A DNA stretch of 64,000 bases from RYN-230 sp963829725 (GTDB lineage Bacteria; Actinomycetota; Actinomycetes; Streptosporangiales; Streptosporangiaceae), in contig CAWHJW010000007.1 of the NCBI GenBank assembly GCA_963829725.1, positions 124,001 to 188,000 of the forward strand, in the 5' to 3' direction. The position numbers were made by a program, and so were the translations under genes. Positions 1-8,126 of the stretch are shown piece by piece. Under the pieces are notes generated by a model. That model saw only the letters and a list, made by a program, of their open reading frames with translations. It was not told the origin of the DNA and searched no databases. Each line of letters opens with the position of its first letter. The first letter of the stretch is position 1.

Positions 1-2
1 TG

Positions 3-599
3 GCCAGCAAGGCCGCGGAGCGCGCCGGCCCGGCCCGGCAGCAGGCGGTCGACGGCATCCGCCAGCTCGGCGAGGTTGACCGGGCCATGTACCAGGCGAT
101 CGCGAGCACGCCCACCCCGGCCCTGGACAAGCCGCTGCGCCGGCTGTCCCGGGCGGCGGACAATTCCCGTCTCTGGCTGACCACGGCGGGGGTGCTGGCT
201 GTCGCCGGCGGCCCGCGCGGCCGCCGGGCGGCGGTCCGTGGCGTGCTGGCCATCGGTGTGACGTCGGCCGTCGTCAACCTGGCCATCAAGCCGCTGGCCT
301 ACCGGACGCGGCCGGACCGCGCCGGGGCCGGGGTGCCCGGTGTCCGGCAGGTCGCGATGCCGGGCTCCACGTCGTTCCCGTCCGGGCATTCCGCGTCCGC
401 GTTCGCCTTCGCCACCGCGCTGAGCCGCGAGCGCCCGTGGGTCGCGCTGGGCACCGGGTTCCTGGCCTCCGCCGTGGCCTATTCGCGGGTGCACACCGGG
501 GTGCACTACCCGGGCGACACCGTGATCGGCTCGCTGATCGGCGCCAGCGCCGGCCTGGCCGTGGCCGGCGTGCTCGACCGCCGGTCCCTCGCGCCCTAG
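3..599 (+). CDS. PAP2-family membrane phosphatase (5' partial)
   Basis: The frame is open from base 3, so the true start probably lies upstream; an internal ATG is at 87. Counted from that Met, the three PAP2 signature parts are visible: K68 with six residues before RP75-76, PSGH at 98-101, and SR133-134 with H140 and D144. Hydrophobic helices surround them. The family hydrolyses lipid phosphates or diphosphates such as phosphatidate or undecaprenyl diphosphate at the membrane; the substrate cannot be told. The residues before the ATG read like the usual N-terminal linker of actinobacterial members, which favours a truncated view over a start at 87. Confidence 0.88.
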   Translation, partial: ASKAAERAGPARQQAVDGIRQLGEVDRAMYQAIASTPTPALDKPLRRLSRAADNSRLWLTTAGVLAVAGGPRGRRAAVRGVLAIGVTSAVVNLAIKPLAYRTRPDRAGAGVPGVRQVAMPGSTSFPSGHSASAFAFATALSRERPWVALGTGFLASAVAYSRVHTGVHYPGDTVIGSLIGASAGLAVAGVLDRRSLAP

Positions 600-692
600 C
601 GCCGTGGCCGAACGGCCCTGGCACCGGCCGGGCCGGTTCGGCGACACTGGTGGCAGAACTGGCAGCAGGCAACAGCACGGCCGGGAGCGGTG

Positions 693-1766
693 ATGGCGGA
701 CAGCCTGCAGGACGGCGGTGCCCGGCCACCAGGAGCGGCCTTGGCGGCCCGTCCGCTGGCCGTGGAGGTGCGCGGCCTGACCAAGTCCTACTCCGGTACC
801 CCGGCCGTGCGGGGCATCGACCTGGCCATCCGGCCCGGTGAGGTGTTCGCCCTGCTCGGCCCGAACGGCGCCGGGAAGACCACCACGGTGGAGATCCTGG
901 AGGGCTACCGCAACCGGGACGGTGGCGAGGTCAGCGTGCTCGGCGCCGACCCGGGCCGTGAGCGGGCACTGCTCAAGAGCCGGATCGGGATCGTGCTGCA
1001 GGCCACCAGCGTGGACCGGTACCTCACGGTCCGCGAGACGATCGCCATGTACGCCGGCTTCTACCCGCGCCCGCGGCCCGTGGATGAGGTGATCCACCTG
1101 GTCGGCCTGGACGCGAAACGCGATGACCGGGTGCTGCGGCTGTCCGGCGGCCAGCAGCGGCGGCTGGATGTGGCGATCGCCCTGGCGGGCAACCCGGAAC
1201 TGCTGTTTCTCGACGAGCCGACCACGGGGTTCGACCCGTCGGCCCGGCACGACGCGTGGGACCTGATCAAGAACCTCGCCGCGCTCGGCATGACGGTGCT
1301 GCTCACCACCCACTACATGGACGAGGCGCAGGTCCTGGCCGACCGGGTCGCGGTGATCGCGGACGGCCGGATCGTCGCCGAGGGACCGCCCGCCACGCTG
1401 GGCCACCGGGACCGGGCCCGCGCCAGGATCCGGTTCCGGGCACCGGCAGGCCTCCCCGCCCCGTCGGCCTCCTCCCCTGGGCTCACGGACACTCCGGCCA
1501 CCCCCGCCACCCTCGCCGGGTCACCGGGGCCGGACGGGTTTACCGAGATCGTCACGGACGACCCGGTCACTGTCCTGCATCAGCTCACCGGCTGGGCGAT
1601 CGGCGCAGGCCTGGCCCTGGACGGCCTGGAAGTGATCAGGCCGTCGCTGGAGGACGTGTACCTCGCCCTCACCGCCGGCCCACCCGGCGACGGTGCCCGG
1701 CCGCCATCCGGCGGCGATGCCCAGCCTGCCGCCGCCGCCGCCCACACCGGACGGAACCGGCCATGA
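693..1766 (+). CDS. ABC-2 type exporter, ATP-binding subunit
   Basis: The nucleotide-binding domain of a drug or lipid exporter. Walker A GPNGAGKT is near residue 57, a Q-loop Gln near 104, signature LSGGQ near 151, Walker B LLFLDEP near 171 and the switch His in TTHYMDEA near 208. The C-terminal 110 residues are a Pro/Ala-rich tail followed by the DrrA-type domain (LEDVYLALT). GGGAG-like bases at 683-687 lie five bases before ATG 693, which is preferred to the GTG at 690. Its stop overlaps the permease ATG (ATGA), so the two are translationally coupled. The cargo is unknown. Confidence 0.93.
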   Translation: MADSLQDGGARPPGAALAARPLAVEVRGLTKSYSGTPAVRGIDLAIRPGEVFALLGPNGAGKTTTVEILEGYRNRDGGEVSVLGADPGRERALLKSRIGIVLQATSVDRYLTVRETIAMYAGFYPRPRPVDEVIHLVGLDAKRDDRVLRLSGGQQRRLDVAIALAGNPELLFLDEPTTGFDPSARHDAWDLIKNLAALGMTVLLTTHYMDEAQVLADRVAVIADGRIVAEGPPATLGHRDRARARIRFRAPAGLPAPSASSPGLTDTPATPATLAGSPGPDGFTEIVTDDPVTVLHQLTGWAIGAGLALDGLEVIRPSLEDVYLALTAGPPGDGARPPSGGDAQPAAAAAHTGRNRP

Positions 1767-2533
1767 CCGCGATGACGATGACGCTCTCCCAGGTGCGCTA
1801 CGTCAACAAGGCCTTCTGGCGGAACCCGGCATCGGCCTTCTTCTCCTTCGCGTTCCCGCTGATCTTCCTGGTGATCTTCACGTCGCTTCTGGGGCATTTC
1901 ACCGTGCGCATCGGCGCCCGCACGCTGAACTACTCGACGTACTACGTGGCGGCCATGGCCGCGTTCGCCGTGATCACCGTCTGCTACAACAACATCGCCA
2001 TCGGGGTGACCACGCAGCGGGACACGGGGGTGCTGAAGCGGGTGAACGGCACACCGCTGCCCAGCGCCTCGTTCCTGGCCGCCCGGATGCTGCACGCACT
2101 GCTGGTGGCGGTGGTGCTGGTGGCCATTACCGCCGCGTTCGGCCGGGTCTTCTACGGTGCCGCCATCCCGTCCGGGGCGACGCTGCTGCGGCTGCTCGCC
2201 ATACTGACGGTGGGGGCCGCGGCGTTCTGCGCCCTCGGCCTCGCGGTGACCGCGGCGATTCCGAACGCCGATGCGGCGGCCGCCATCGTGAACATCACGA
2301 TCCTGCCGCTGCTTTTCCTGTCCGGGATCTTCATCCCGCTCGGCAACGACGCGCCGTCATGGATCATCTGGGTGGCCCGGGTCTTCCCGGTCAAGCACTT
2401 CGCGGACGGGATGCGGGCGGGCTACCTCGGCACCAGCTTCGACTGGACCGACCTGCTGGTGGTCGCCGCGTGGGGCGCTGCCGGGCTGCTGCTGGCGGTG
2501 CGCTTCTTCCGCTGGGAGCCGCGGATCGGTTGA
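1763..2533 (+). CDS. ABC-2 type exporter, permease subunit
   Basis: A 256-residue integral membrane protein starting MTAMTMTL, with about six hydrophobic spans and the ABC-2 pattern (first span in the segment AFFSFAFPLIFLVIF; conserved LFLSGIFIPL near the C-terminal third). It overlaps the ATPase gene by four bases and must form the exporter with it. Reading further upstream in the same frame gives only shadow sequence inside the ATPase gene, so ATG 1763 is the start. Similar pairs (DrrAB, YadH types) export lipids or antibiotics; the substrate here is not inferable. Confidence 0.92.
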   Translation: MTAMTMTLSQVRYVNKAFWRNPASAFFSFAFPLIFLVIFTSLLGHFTVRIGARTLNYSTYYVAAMAAFAVITVCYNNIAIGVTTQRDTGVLKRVNGTPLPSASFLAARMLHALLVAVVLVAITAAFGRVFYGAAIPSGATLLRLLAILTVGAAAFCALGLAVTAAIPNADAAAAIVNITILPLLFLSGIFIPLGNDAPSWIIWVARVFPVKHFADGMRAGYLGTSFDWTDLLVVAAWGAAGLLLAVRFFRWEPRIG

Positions 2534-2539
2534 CGGGCC

Positions 2540-2816
2540 GGCCCAGCTGGCCAGCAGCCGGAGCGCCTCCTCCGACGGGCTGCCCGGCTCGACGGTGTGC
2601 AGGCTCGGTGTCGTCCAGGCCCAGCGCCCGGGACAGCGCGTCCAGCACGGCCTCGGACACATTGCCGCCTCGGCCGCGTTCCAGCCGTACGTAGTAGTCC
2701 ACGCTGACCCCGGCCAGCTGGGCCACTTCTTCCCGGCGCAGGCCCGGTACCCGGCGCGGCCCCGGCTGCACTGGCAGGCCCCGGGTCCTGGAGGGCCTGC
2801 CTGGTGGCGCGGGACC
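2540..2816 (-). pseudogene. Remnant of MmyB-type XRE regulator
   Basis: Reading the minus strand from about 2816 gives GPRRVPGLRREEVAQLAG, SVDYYVRLERG and SEAVLDALSRALGLDD, the hallmark helix-turn-helix of MmyB-like actinobacterial regulators. The frame then breaks near 2604 and the usual 170-residue ligand-binding part is missing; the N-terminal start is also lost. The 3' side abuts the ABC permease. These regulators are often divergent from an oxidoreductase they control, and the neighbour at 2858 is a dead aldo/keto reductase, so the two probably decayed as a pair. Confidence 0.75.
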
Positions 2817-2857
2817 ACCCGCGCACGGTGCTTGGCTTAACGGGGGAAGGAGAAAAC

Positions 2858-3650
2858 ATGGAACGCAGGATTCTCGGCCGGGACCGGGCATCTCGGTCAG
2901 CGAGTTCACACTCGGCACGATGATGTTCGGGGCCATGGGCAACCCCGACCACGACGAGTCGGCCCACATGATCCACACCGTGCTGGACGCCGACATCAAC
3001 ATCGTGGACACGGCCGATGTCTACTCCGGCGGCGAGTCAGAGGAGATCGCCGGGAAGGCGCTGGCCGGGCGCCGCGACGAGGTGGTGCTGGCCACCAAAT
3101 TCGGCCTGCCGATGGCGCGGATGCCAACCACCGGGGCGGCGCCCGGCGGTGGGTCATGCGAGCCGCGGCGGACAGCCTGCGGCGGCTGCAGATCGTCGAG
3201 GCGCAGTGGACCGCGGAGCGGCGCGGCCACGCGCGGTTCCGCACCGAGCAGCCGCCGTACTCGATCCCGCTGCGCGGCATCGAGGCCGAGACGCTGCCCA
3301 CCGCGCAGCGCTACGGCATGGGCGTGCTGACCTTCGGGCCGCTCAACTCCGGCTGGCTGTCCGGCCGGGCCGACCCGGCGAGCTGGCATCCGGCTACATC
3401 GGCGCGGCCGGGCGCGGGGCCCCGATGTCCGACCTCTCGGTCCCGGCCAACCAGGCGAAGCTGGACGCCGTGCGCCGCCTCGCGGGCCTGGCGGCCCAGG
3501 CCGGGCTGCCGCTCAGCCACCTGGCCACCGCGTTCGTCCGGGCGCACCCCGCGGTCACGTCGGTCATCATCGGCCCGCGCCGACCCGAGCACCTGGCCGA
3601 CCTGCTGGCCGCGGCCGACGTCACGCTGGGCGAGGACGTCCTGGACGCTA
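2858..3650 (+). pseudogene. Aldo/keto reductase remnant (frameshifts, deletions)
   Basis: A good ribosome site (GGGGGAAGGAG) precedes ATG 2858 and the reading begins MERRILGR, but the frame is lost near 2880. FTLGTMMFGAMGN, NIVDTADVYSGGESEEI and VLATKFGLPM follow in a second frame; RTEQPPYSI, GMGVLTFGPLNSGWLSGR in a third; and LATAFVRAHPAVTSVIIG with PRRPEHLADLL in a fourth. About 45 residues are missing between SLRRLQ and IVEAQW, and another piece after the GWLSGR segment. The 3' end runs into the convergent vapC gene without a stop of its own. The order of the pieces matches one NADPH-dependent aldo/keto reductase. Confidence 0.85.
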
Positions 3651-4043
3651 CCGGGCAGGTATCTCGACCGGCAGTCCAGCCGCCATGGCCGCGTCGGCGA
3701 GCCGCTTATCGTAGGTGACAAAGGAGGTCAGTTCCGCCCCCAGCCGGAGTGCCGTGGCCAGGTGAATCGCGTCGAGGCTGCGGACGCTCGGGGGCGAGAC
3801 AGTCCGGGCAAGTATCCGGGTGGGCGGGGCGAGATCCACCATGTCGATGAGATCGAGCACATGGTGGAGCACGCTGATGCCCCGGGGAGCATGCCGCGCC
3901 AGCGCGCGAAACGATTCCATCTCGACCAGCACTGAGCTGACCCAGCCCGTGTCAGCCCGCTCCGCGAGCCAGTCCCGGAGGGCCGCCGACCCAGTTTCGG
4001 CGTGCACGAGCTTCACCACTGCCGCCGAATCCAGGTAGATCAT
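3648..4043 (-). CDS. PIN-domain ribonuclease toxin, VapC type
   Basis: A 131-residue PIN domain. The acidic metal site is visible: D5 in MIYLDSAA, E41 or E43 in VEMES, D91 in RSLDAIHLATA and D112 in VTYDKRL. VapC toxins cleave tRNA or rRNA unless bound by VapB. The start TGATG overlaps the stop of a short upstream frame, as in normal vapBC pairs, but that upstream antitoxin is truncated (see 4042-4135). Either the toxin is tolerated, silenced, or neutralised by an antitoxin elsewhere. Confidence 0.85.
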   Translation of the reverse strand: MIYLDSAAVVKLVHAETGSAALRDWLAERADTGWVSSVLVEMESFRALARHAPRGISVLHHVLDLIDMVDLAPPTRILARTVSPPSVRSLDAIHLATALRLGAELTSFVTYDKRLADAAMAAGLPVEIPAR

Positions 4044-4135
4044 CAGCGCTCGGCGTCACGAGCGGCGGAGAACTCGTCCGCTGCGTTGATTCCGTCCGGT
4101 TCCCCGACCGGCATCCGGAGCACGGCGCGGCGCAT
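4042..4135 (-). pseudogene. Truncated VapB-like antitoxin tail
   Basis: Reading from ATG 4135 gives a 30-residue peptide, MRRAVLRMPVG then DGINAADEFSAARDAER, ending in a TGA that overlaps the vapC start. The frame upstream is closed by TAG only eight codons earlier, so the DNA-binding half expected of a roughly 70-80 residue VapB is absent. The position and overlap argue for an antitoxin C-terminus (the toxin-neutralising half) that has lost its N-terminus. It might still be translated from 4135. Confidence 0.5.
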
Positions 4136-4157
4136 TTCCGCCGCGCGCTCCCGCCGC

Positions 4158-4174
4158 TAAGACACCTTGTCTTA
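4158..4174. promoter_or_regulatory. 17-bp palindrome upstream of vapC
   Basis: TAAGACA, a three-base centre, then TGTCTTA: perfect seven-base arms. It sits just upstream of the antitoxin remnant and is AT-rich compared with its surroundings, as expected of a TA operator, though a repressor half no longer exists next to it. Confidence 0.4.
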
Positions 4175-4220
4175 CATCCGCGCGTCCAGACCGCTTCAGG
4201 ATGGCGGCTTAACCGCCCGG

Positions 4221-4460
4221 TTAGCTGGCGGGCTCGTCCTCGGGCACGTCGAACTCGCCGTCCTGGACGCCGAGGGTGAACGCTTCCCACTCGGCCGGGG
4301 TGAAGTAGAGGGTGGGGCCGTCCGGGTCCTTGGAGTCGCGCATAGCGATCACGTAGTCGCTGCCCTCCTTGGAGCCGGGCACGACCTTGACCTCCACGCA
4401 CGCCCCGCCGTTCCCACCGCTGTACGAGGACTTGCGCCAGGCGGCGCCGGTCAGGTCCAT
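4221..4460 (-). CDS. DUF397 protein
   Basis: A 79-residue protein with the DUF397 signature: WRKSSYSGGNGGACVEV near residue 8, then MRDSKDP and LYFTPAEWEAF. ATG 4460 is used; longer readings are shadow sequence. DUF397 proteins nearly always sit beside a helix-turn-helix/DUF5753 regulator in actinobacteria and act with it in development or antibiotic control (the Scr1/BldB-linked family). Here the partner gene, which overlaps its start, is broken, leaving this one orphaned. An acidic C-terminus (EFDVPEDEPAS) is notable. Confidence 0.9.
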   Translation of the reverse strand: MDLTGAAWRKSSYSGGNGGACVEVKVVPGSKEGSDYVIAMRDSKDPDGPTLYFTPAEWEAFTLGVQDGEFDVPEDEPAS

Positions 4461-4801
4461 TGTTCGATCGCCTTCCTCGCCAATTGGATCCAGGCGCCCG
4501 GGGACAGCGCCTCGGCTTTCAGTATGTCGTACAGGAACGCGGCCCGGGCCAGCTCCGCGGGACGCTCCACCACCTGCCCGGCCAGCGCGTTGTCCAGGTA
4601 CACCACGTCCGGCCCGTCGAAGCTGGCGATGGCAAAACGGCCATCGGGCCCGGGAGACGCCGGGTGCGCGGCGGCGAGCACCGCCCGGGCGTACTCCCGG
4701 GCCTGCAGCAGGCCCGGGATGAGGAGCGGCTTGAACCAGTGCAGCGCGGTTGACTCTCGCTTGATCTCCAGACGAGTATGTGTCCAGCCCGGCGCTCGCA
4801 C
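4451..4801 (-). pseudogene. DUF5753 regulator remnant (HTH lost)
   Basis: The frame encodes the start of a DUF5753 domain (PLLIPGLLQAREYARAVL) joined directly to its end (DGRFAIASFDGPDVVYLDN and the closing helix ILKAEALSP). Roughly 85 residues of the domain middle and the whole N-terminal XRE helix-turn-helix are missing; the 5' edge abuts the stop of the next gene at 4801. The 3' end overlaps the DUF397 start by ten bases, the normal arrangement for this pair. It cannot bind DNA as it stands. Confidence 0.8.
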
Positions 4802-5775
4802 TAGCTCGTGAATGGCTGGCCGCCGATGTCGGCCTGGCCGTGGGCGACCAGCCAGGCGAGTGCCTCGCGCAGGGCATCGAGCGAGCTGTACCGCGGCGCG
4901 TAACCCAGCGTGTCCCGGGCCCGCTCAATGCTCGCGGTGATGCTGCGGAACGTGTGCTCGCGGGTCGTCCCGGCGTGCTCGGCGCCGGCCCGCCGCTCGA
5001 ACTCCGCCCAGCCCACGAACTCCAGCACGGGCTCGCGGCCGAACCACCGCGCCACGCCATCCGCCAGCCCGCGCAGCGTCATGGCCTGCCCGGCCACCAC
5101 GTGGAAGCTGGCCCCGATCGCAGCGGGCCGGGACAGCGCGCGCTGGAAGGCCTGGGCCACGTCGTCAGCATGCACGTGGTGCAGCACGCCCAGGCCGTGG
5201 TCGGGCAGCGCGAGGGGCTGGCCGGTGGCCAGGTGAGTCCACACGGCTGGATCCAGGTTGCCGGCCGGGGTGATGACCGGCCATCCCGGGCCGCTGATGT
5301 GACCGGGGTGCAGCACGACCGCAGGCACCCCGCCGGACCGCGTCTCGCGGTGCAGCAGGGCCTCGATCTCCGCCTTGCCCGTGCCGTACTCGCCATAGGC
5401 GGTCCGCGGCTCGTCCTCGGTGACCGGCACCCGCAGCGCGGGACCGTGCACCCAGATCGTCCCGCAGTGCAGCAGCAGCGGCCGCAACGAGCGCAGCGCG
5501 TCAACGAGCTGTCCCGCCGCCGCCGGGGTGAAGCACACCAGGTCGATCACCGCATCGGGGCGCAGTGCCGCGATACGGGCACCAAACGTCCCGGCCGCGT
5601 CCTCCGCGTCGCGGTCCACGGTGACCCTGGTCACAGCGCCCCACTGCGCGCTCGGCTGGTAGGGATCGCGCAGGCCCCGGCTCACGGCGATTACCTCGTG
5701 GCCACCGCGGACCAGCCGCGGCACCAGGTAACTGCCGATATGCCCGGTAGCGCCGATGACGACCACGCGGCTCAT
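4801..5775 (-). CDS. NAD-dependent epimerase/dehydratase
   Basis: A 324-residue extended short-chain dehydrogenase. The nucleotide loop GATGHIG is at 8-14, and Y130-G-T-G-K134 fits the YxxxK catalytic pair. The family acts on nucleotide sugars or similar metabolites; the HPGHISGPGWPVI segment near 170 resembles isoflavone-reductase/mRNA-binding-like actinobacterial members rather than a known sugar epimerase. ATG 5775 is chosen because it places the Rossmann loop at the usual place; the 28 codons upstream add nothing recognisable. It is followed directly by the dead DUF5753 gene. Confidence 0.85.
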   Translation of the reverse strand: MSRVVVIGATGHIGSYLVPRLVRGGHEVIAVSRGLRDPYQPSAQWGAVTRVTVDRDAEDAAGTFGARIAALRPDAVIDLVCFTPAAAGQLVDALRSLRPLLLHCGTIWVHGPALRVPVTEDEPRTAYGEYGTGKAEIEALLHRETRSGGVPAVVLHPGHISGPGWPVITPAGNLDPAVWTHLATGQPLALPDHGLGVLHHVHADDVAQAFQRALSRPAAIGASFHVVAGQAMTLRGLADGVARWFGREPVLEFVGWAEFERRAGAEHAGTTREHTFRSITASIERARDTLGYAPRYSSLDALREALAWLVAHGQADIGGQPFTS

Positions 5776-5794
5776 ACCCCGGGATCCTAACCAG

Positions 5795-6217
5795 TCAGTC
5801 CATACCCCAGCTCGTCCAGCTCGGAGGTGGCCCGTCGGGCTTGATGGCCAGCAGGACACGCGCGTCCGCCGTCAGTGCCCGCAGATGCTCATCGTCGTCC
5901 GGTACGGCCAGCCCGTGCTTTTCCCGGATAGCGCGGAAGCGGGGCAGCTCAGCGGCGACATCCTCGCGGATCTCGACGGTGGCCGGGACCAGCACGGCGC
6001 GGAAGCCGACCGGATCATCGATGAGCAGCTGGGCCCGCGGGTCCCGGTGGAAGATCGCGTACTTCACTCGGTCTCGCGTTGTCGAGACATAGAAGCGCTG
6101 GCCGTCCCAATGGAACCAGTTGGGGCTCAGGTGCGGGCGTCCGTCGCGGCGGATTCCGGCGACGATGATGTTACGCGGCTCGGCCAGGAACGCCTCGATC
6201 TTGTCAGTCGATGCCAT
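5795..6217 (-). CDS. PPOX-class F420-dependent flavin/deazaflavin protein
   Basis: A 140-residue split beta-barrel protein: RNIIVAGIRRDGRPHLSPNWF at the N-terminus, FYVSTTRDRVKYA in the middle, then RAQLLIDDP. This layout is that of the PPOX-class F420-dependent enzymes (TIGR03618-like), which reduce small electrophiles or biliverdin-like compounds using F420H2. Nineteen bases separate its end from the epimerase ATG, so both may be one transcript. The substrate is unknown. Confidence 0.85.
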   Translation of the reverse strand: MASTDKIEAFLAEPRNIIVAGIRRDGRPHLSPNWFHWDGQRFYVSTTRDRVKYAIFHRDPRAQLLIDDPVGFRAVLVPATVEIREDVAAELPRFRAIREKHGLAVPDDDEHLRALTADARVLLAIKPDGPPPSWTSWGMD

Positions 6218-6407
6218 CCCCTTACGCTACTGGGACCACCTGCGTGGCCAGCGGATGGCCATGAACCGTGAGAGGGATGACCAGAGGCGGACATACCCGG
6301 TTTTGGATCAGCGAGTGGCGAATCGGCGATGTTCCGTTTGTGCTAGTCAGGGCACCCACGTCGCGGCCGGCGCGCCGCCACGTGAGGAGCTCGCGGCTGA
6401 CTCTCCC

Positions 6408-7028
6408 TTAGTGGAGGCGCAGTCCTGCGATAACGAGTTCGACCATGCGACGTGCGTCGTAGCGGGGGTTGTTGTCCGCGCCGATACAGAGATTGCCGAC
6501 GCCACGCAGCAGTTCGTAGGCATCCATGTCGGGGCGAATCTCGCCCGCCTTAGCGGCGGCGTCGAGCAGTTGCGCGCACACGGGGACGAGGCGGTCGAGG
6601 AAATAGGCGTGCAGAGTCTCGAAGGCGGCATCGTCAGACTGCAGCGCCTCGGCGAGGCCATGCTTGGTGACCAGGAAGTTGACAAAGAGGTTGACCCAAC
6701 ACGCCAGGGCTGCGTGCGGTGTGCCGCTGTTCGCCAGCAGTGCCGGGCCGGCCTCAGCGCATGCCTCGACCTGATGCCGGTAGACGGCGACAATGAGATC
6801 GGCTCGCGTCGGGAAGTGGCGGTAGATCGTGCCAAGGCCAACGCCGGCCTTGGCGGCGATGTCGCGCACCGGCACGTCGACGCCGGAAGTAACAAACGCC
6901 GCCGCGGCCGCGTCCAGCAGCGTCTCCTCGTTACGCCGGGCGTCGGCCCGCTTCCGCGGGGCTGACGGCCCTGATCCCCTGTCGATCCCGACCACTGCGC
7001 CGCTACCCCCCGTCACTCCACTTGGCAA
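6408..7028 (-). CDS. TetR-family repressor, divergent from LLM gene
   Basis: A helix-turn-helix lies near residues 30-75 (TLLDAAAAAF, VPVRDIAAKAGVGLGTIYRHF), with a helical TetR_C-like ligand domain (ALACWVNLFVNFLVTKHG; RPDMDAYELLRGVGNL). The maximal frame starts at TTG 7028, one base from an operator; GTG 7016 or GTG 6995 are more sensible starts. It faces the LLM oxidoreductase across a 120-base gap with two palindromic boxes, the usual design for a self-regulating repressor that also controls its neighbour. Confidence 0.88.
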   Translation of the reverse strand: MPSGVTGGSGAVVGIDRGSGPSAPRKRADARRNEETLLDAAAAAFVTSGVDVPVRDIAAKAGVGLGTIYRHFPTRADLIVAVYRHQVEACAEAGPALLANSGTPHAALACWVNLFVNFLVTKHGLAEALQSDDAAFETLHAYFLDRLVPVCAQLLDAAAKAGEIRPDMDAYELLRGVGNLCIGADNNPRYDARRMVELVIAGLRLH

Positions 7029-7029
7029 G

Positions 7030-7071
7030 CGGAACAGTGTTCCGTATGCTGGTTAGCGGAACAAAGATCCG
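7030..7071. promoter_or_regulatory. Paired TetR operators
   Basis: Box 1 at 7030-7044 is CGGAACA-G-TGTTCCG, a perfect seven-base palindrome. Box 2 at 7057-7071 is CGGAACAAAGATCCG, sharing the CGGAAC...TCCG ends. Their starts are 27 bases apart. They lie in the divergent region between the TetR gene and the LLM gene, so the TetR protein is the natural ligand (inference). Confidence 0.75.
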
Positions 7072-7149
7072 TTTGTCCAGGATGCCACGGCAGCCGAGCC
7101 AAGAGCCAGGGCCGCCCATGTTCCCCCGTGTTGAAAGGACCAACTGCCC

Positions 7150-8025
7150 ATGCCGCCCAACGCACGGCCTCGCTTCGGGATCGGGACCGCCCCATCGCAG
7201 GTCGGCTACCACGACGTCCTGCGGGTCTGGCGTGAGGCCGACACGATCCCGGAGATCGAGCATGCGTGGCTGTTCGATCACCTCATGCCGATCGGCGGCG
7301 ACCCGGGCGGACCGACCTACGAAGGCTGGACACTCCTCTCGGCCCTCGCCGCACAGACCCGACGACTGCGCCTCGGCGTGCTCGTGACCAGCAACCGCTT
7401 CCGACCGCCCGCGATGCTGGCCAAGATCGCCGCGACCGTCAACATCATCTCCGGCGGACGGCTTGACTTCGGTATCGGCGCAGGCTCACGACCCAGCCAC
7501 CCTCTGGCTCGGCGCGAGTACGAAGCACACGGCCTGCCCTTCCACGACGCCGCCCACGCCGTGGGGAGCCTCGCCGAGGCGTGCACAGTGATCCGGCGAT
7601 TGTGGACCGAGACTGAACCGTTCGACTTCCAGGGCACCTACCTCCGCCTCACCGGAGCGTTCTGCAACCCCAAACCCATCCAGCGCCCCCACCCGCCGAT
7701 CCTCATCGGCGGACGCTCGGCCTCCGTGCTGCGCGTGGCCGCCGAGCACGCCGGCCTGTGGAACATCCCGGGCGGCGACAGCGACGACGTCATCCGCCGC
7801 AGCGCACTGCTGGACCGCTACTGCGCTGAGATCGGTCGCGACCCCGCCTCGGTCACCCGCTCGATCCACCTGCCGGTCTCCTACGACCAGCCCAGCATCA
7901 CCCGGGGCGCGATCGGCCAAGCGATCGACGCCGGTTTCCGGCACATCGTCCTGGGACTGCCAGCGCCCTACCCCGCCAACGTCGCACAGTGGGTCACCGA
8001 CGAGCTCATCACCACATCGGCCTAA
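7150..8025 (+). CDS. LLM-class F420-dependent oxidoreductase
   Basis: A 291-residue luciferase-like TIM-barrel protein. Family marks: GIGTAPSQVGY at the start, EHAWLFDHLMP near 38, RLRLGVLVTSNRFRPPAMLAK near 72, GRLDFGIGAG near 102 and NPKPIQRPHPPILIGG near 172. Such enzymes use reduced F420 (or FMN) for hydride transfer to varied substrates. AAAGGA at 7134-7139 serves ATG 7150. The divergent TetR and its two operators suggest induction by the substrate. Regenerated F420H2 could come from the npdG-type reductase at 36.3 kb or an F420 glucose-6-phosphate dehydrogenase elsewhere. Confidence 0.9.
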   Translation: MPPNARPRFGIGTAPSQVGYHDVLRVWREADTIPEIEHAWLFDHLMPIGGDPGGPTYEGWTLLSALAAQTRRLRLGVLVTSNRFRPPAMLAKIAATVNIISGGRLDFGIGAGSRPSHPLARREYEAHGLPFHDAAHAVGSLAEACTVIRRLWTETEPFDFQGTYLRLTGAFCNPKPIQRPHPPILIGGRSASVLRVAAEHAGLWNIPGGDSDDVIRRSALLDRYCAEIGRDPASVTRSIHLPVSYDQPSITRGAIGQAIDAGFRHIVLGLPAPYPANVAQWVTDELITTSA

Positions 8026-8126
8026 TTCCCCCAGCCGTAGAGGGGAATCTCCGCATCGCGTGGGTCGGTGACCCTAGCGATCCGTACTGCGAAGGAATCA
8101 TGATCAGCACGTGGCCAGCGTGACGT

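Noticed and set aside
6995..7028. TTG 7028 as the firm start of the TetR gene
   Set aside because: It sits one base from an operator; GTG 7016 or 6995 are at least as likely, so the start is left open.
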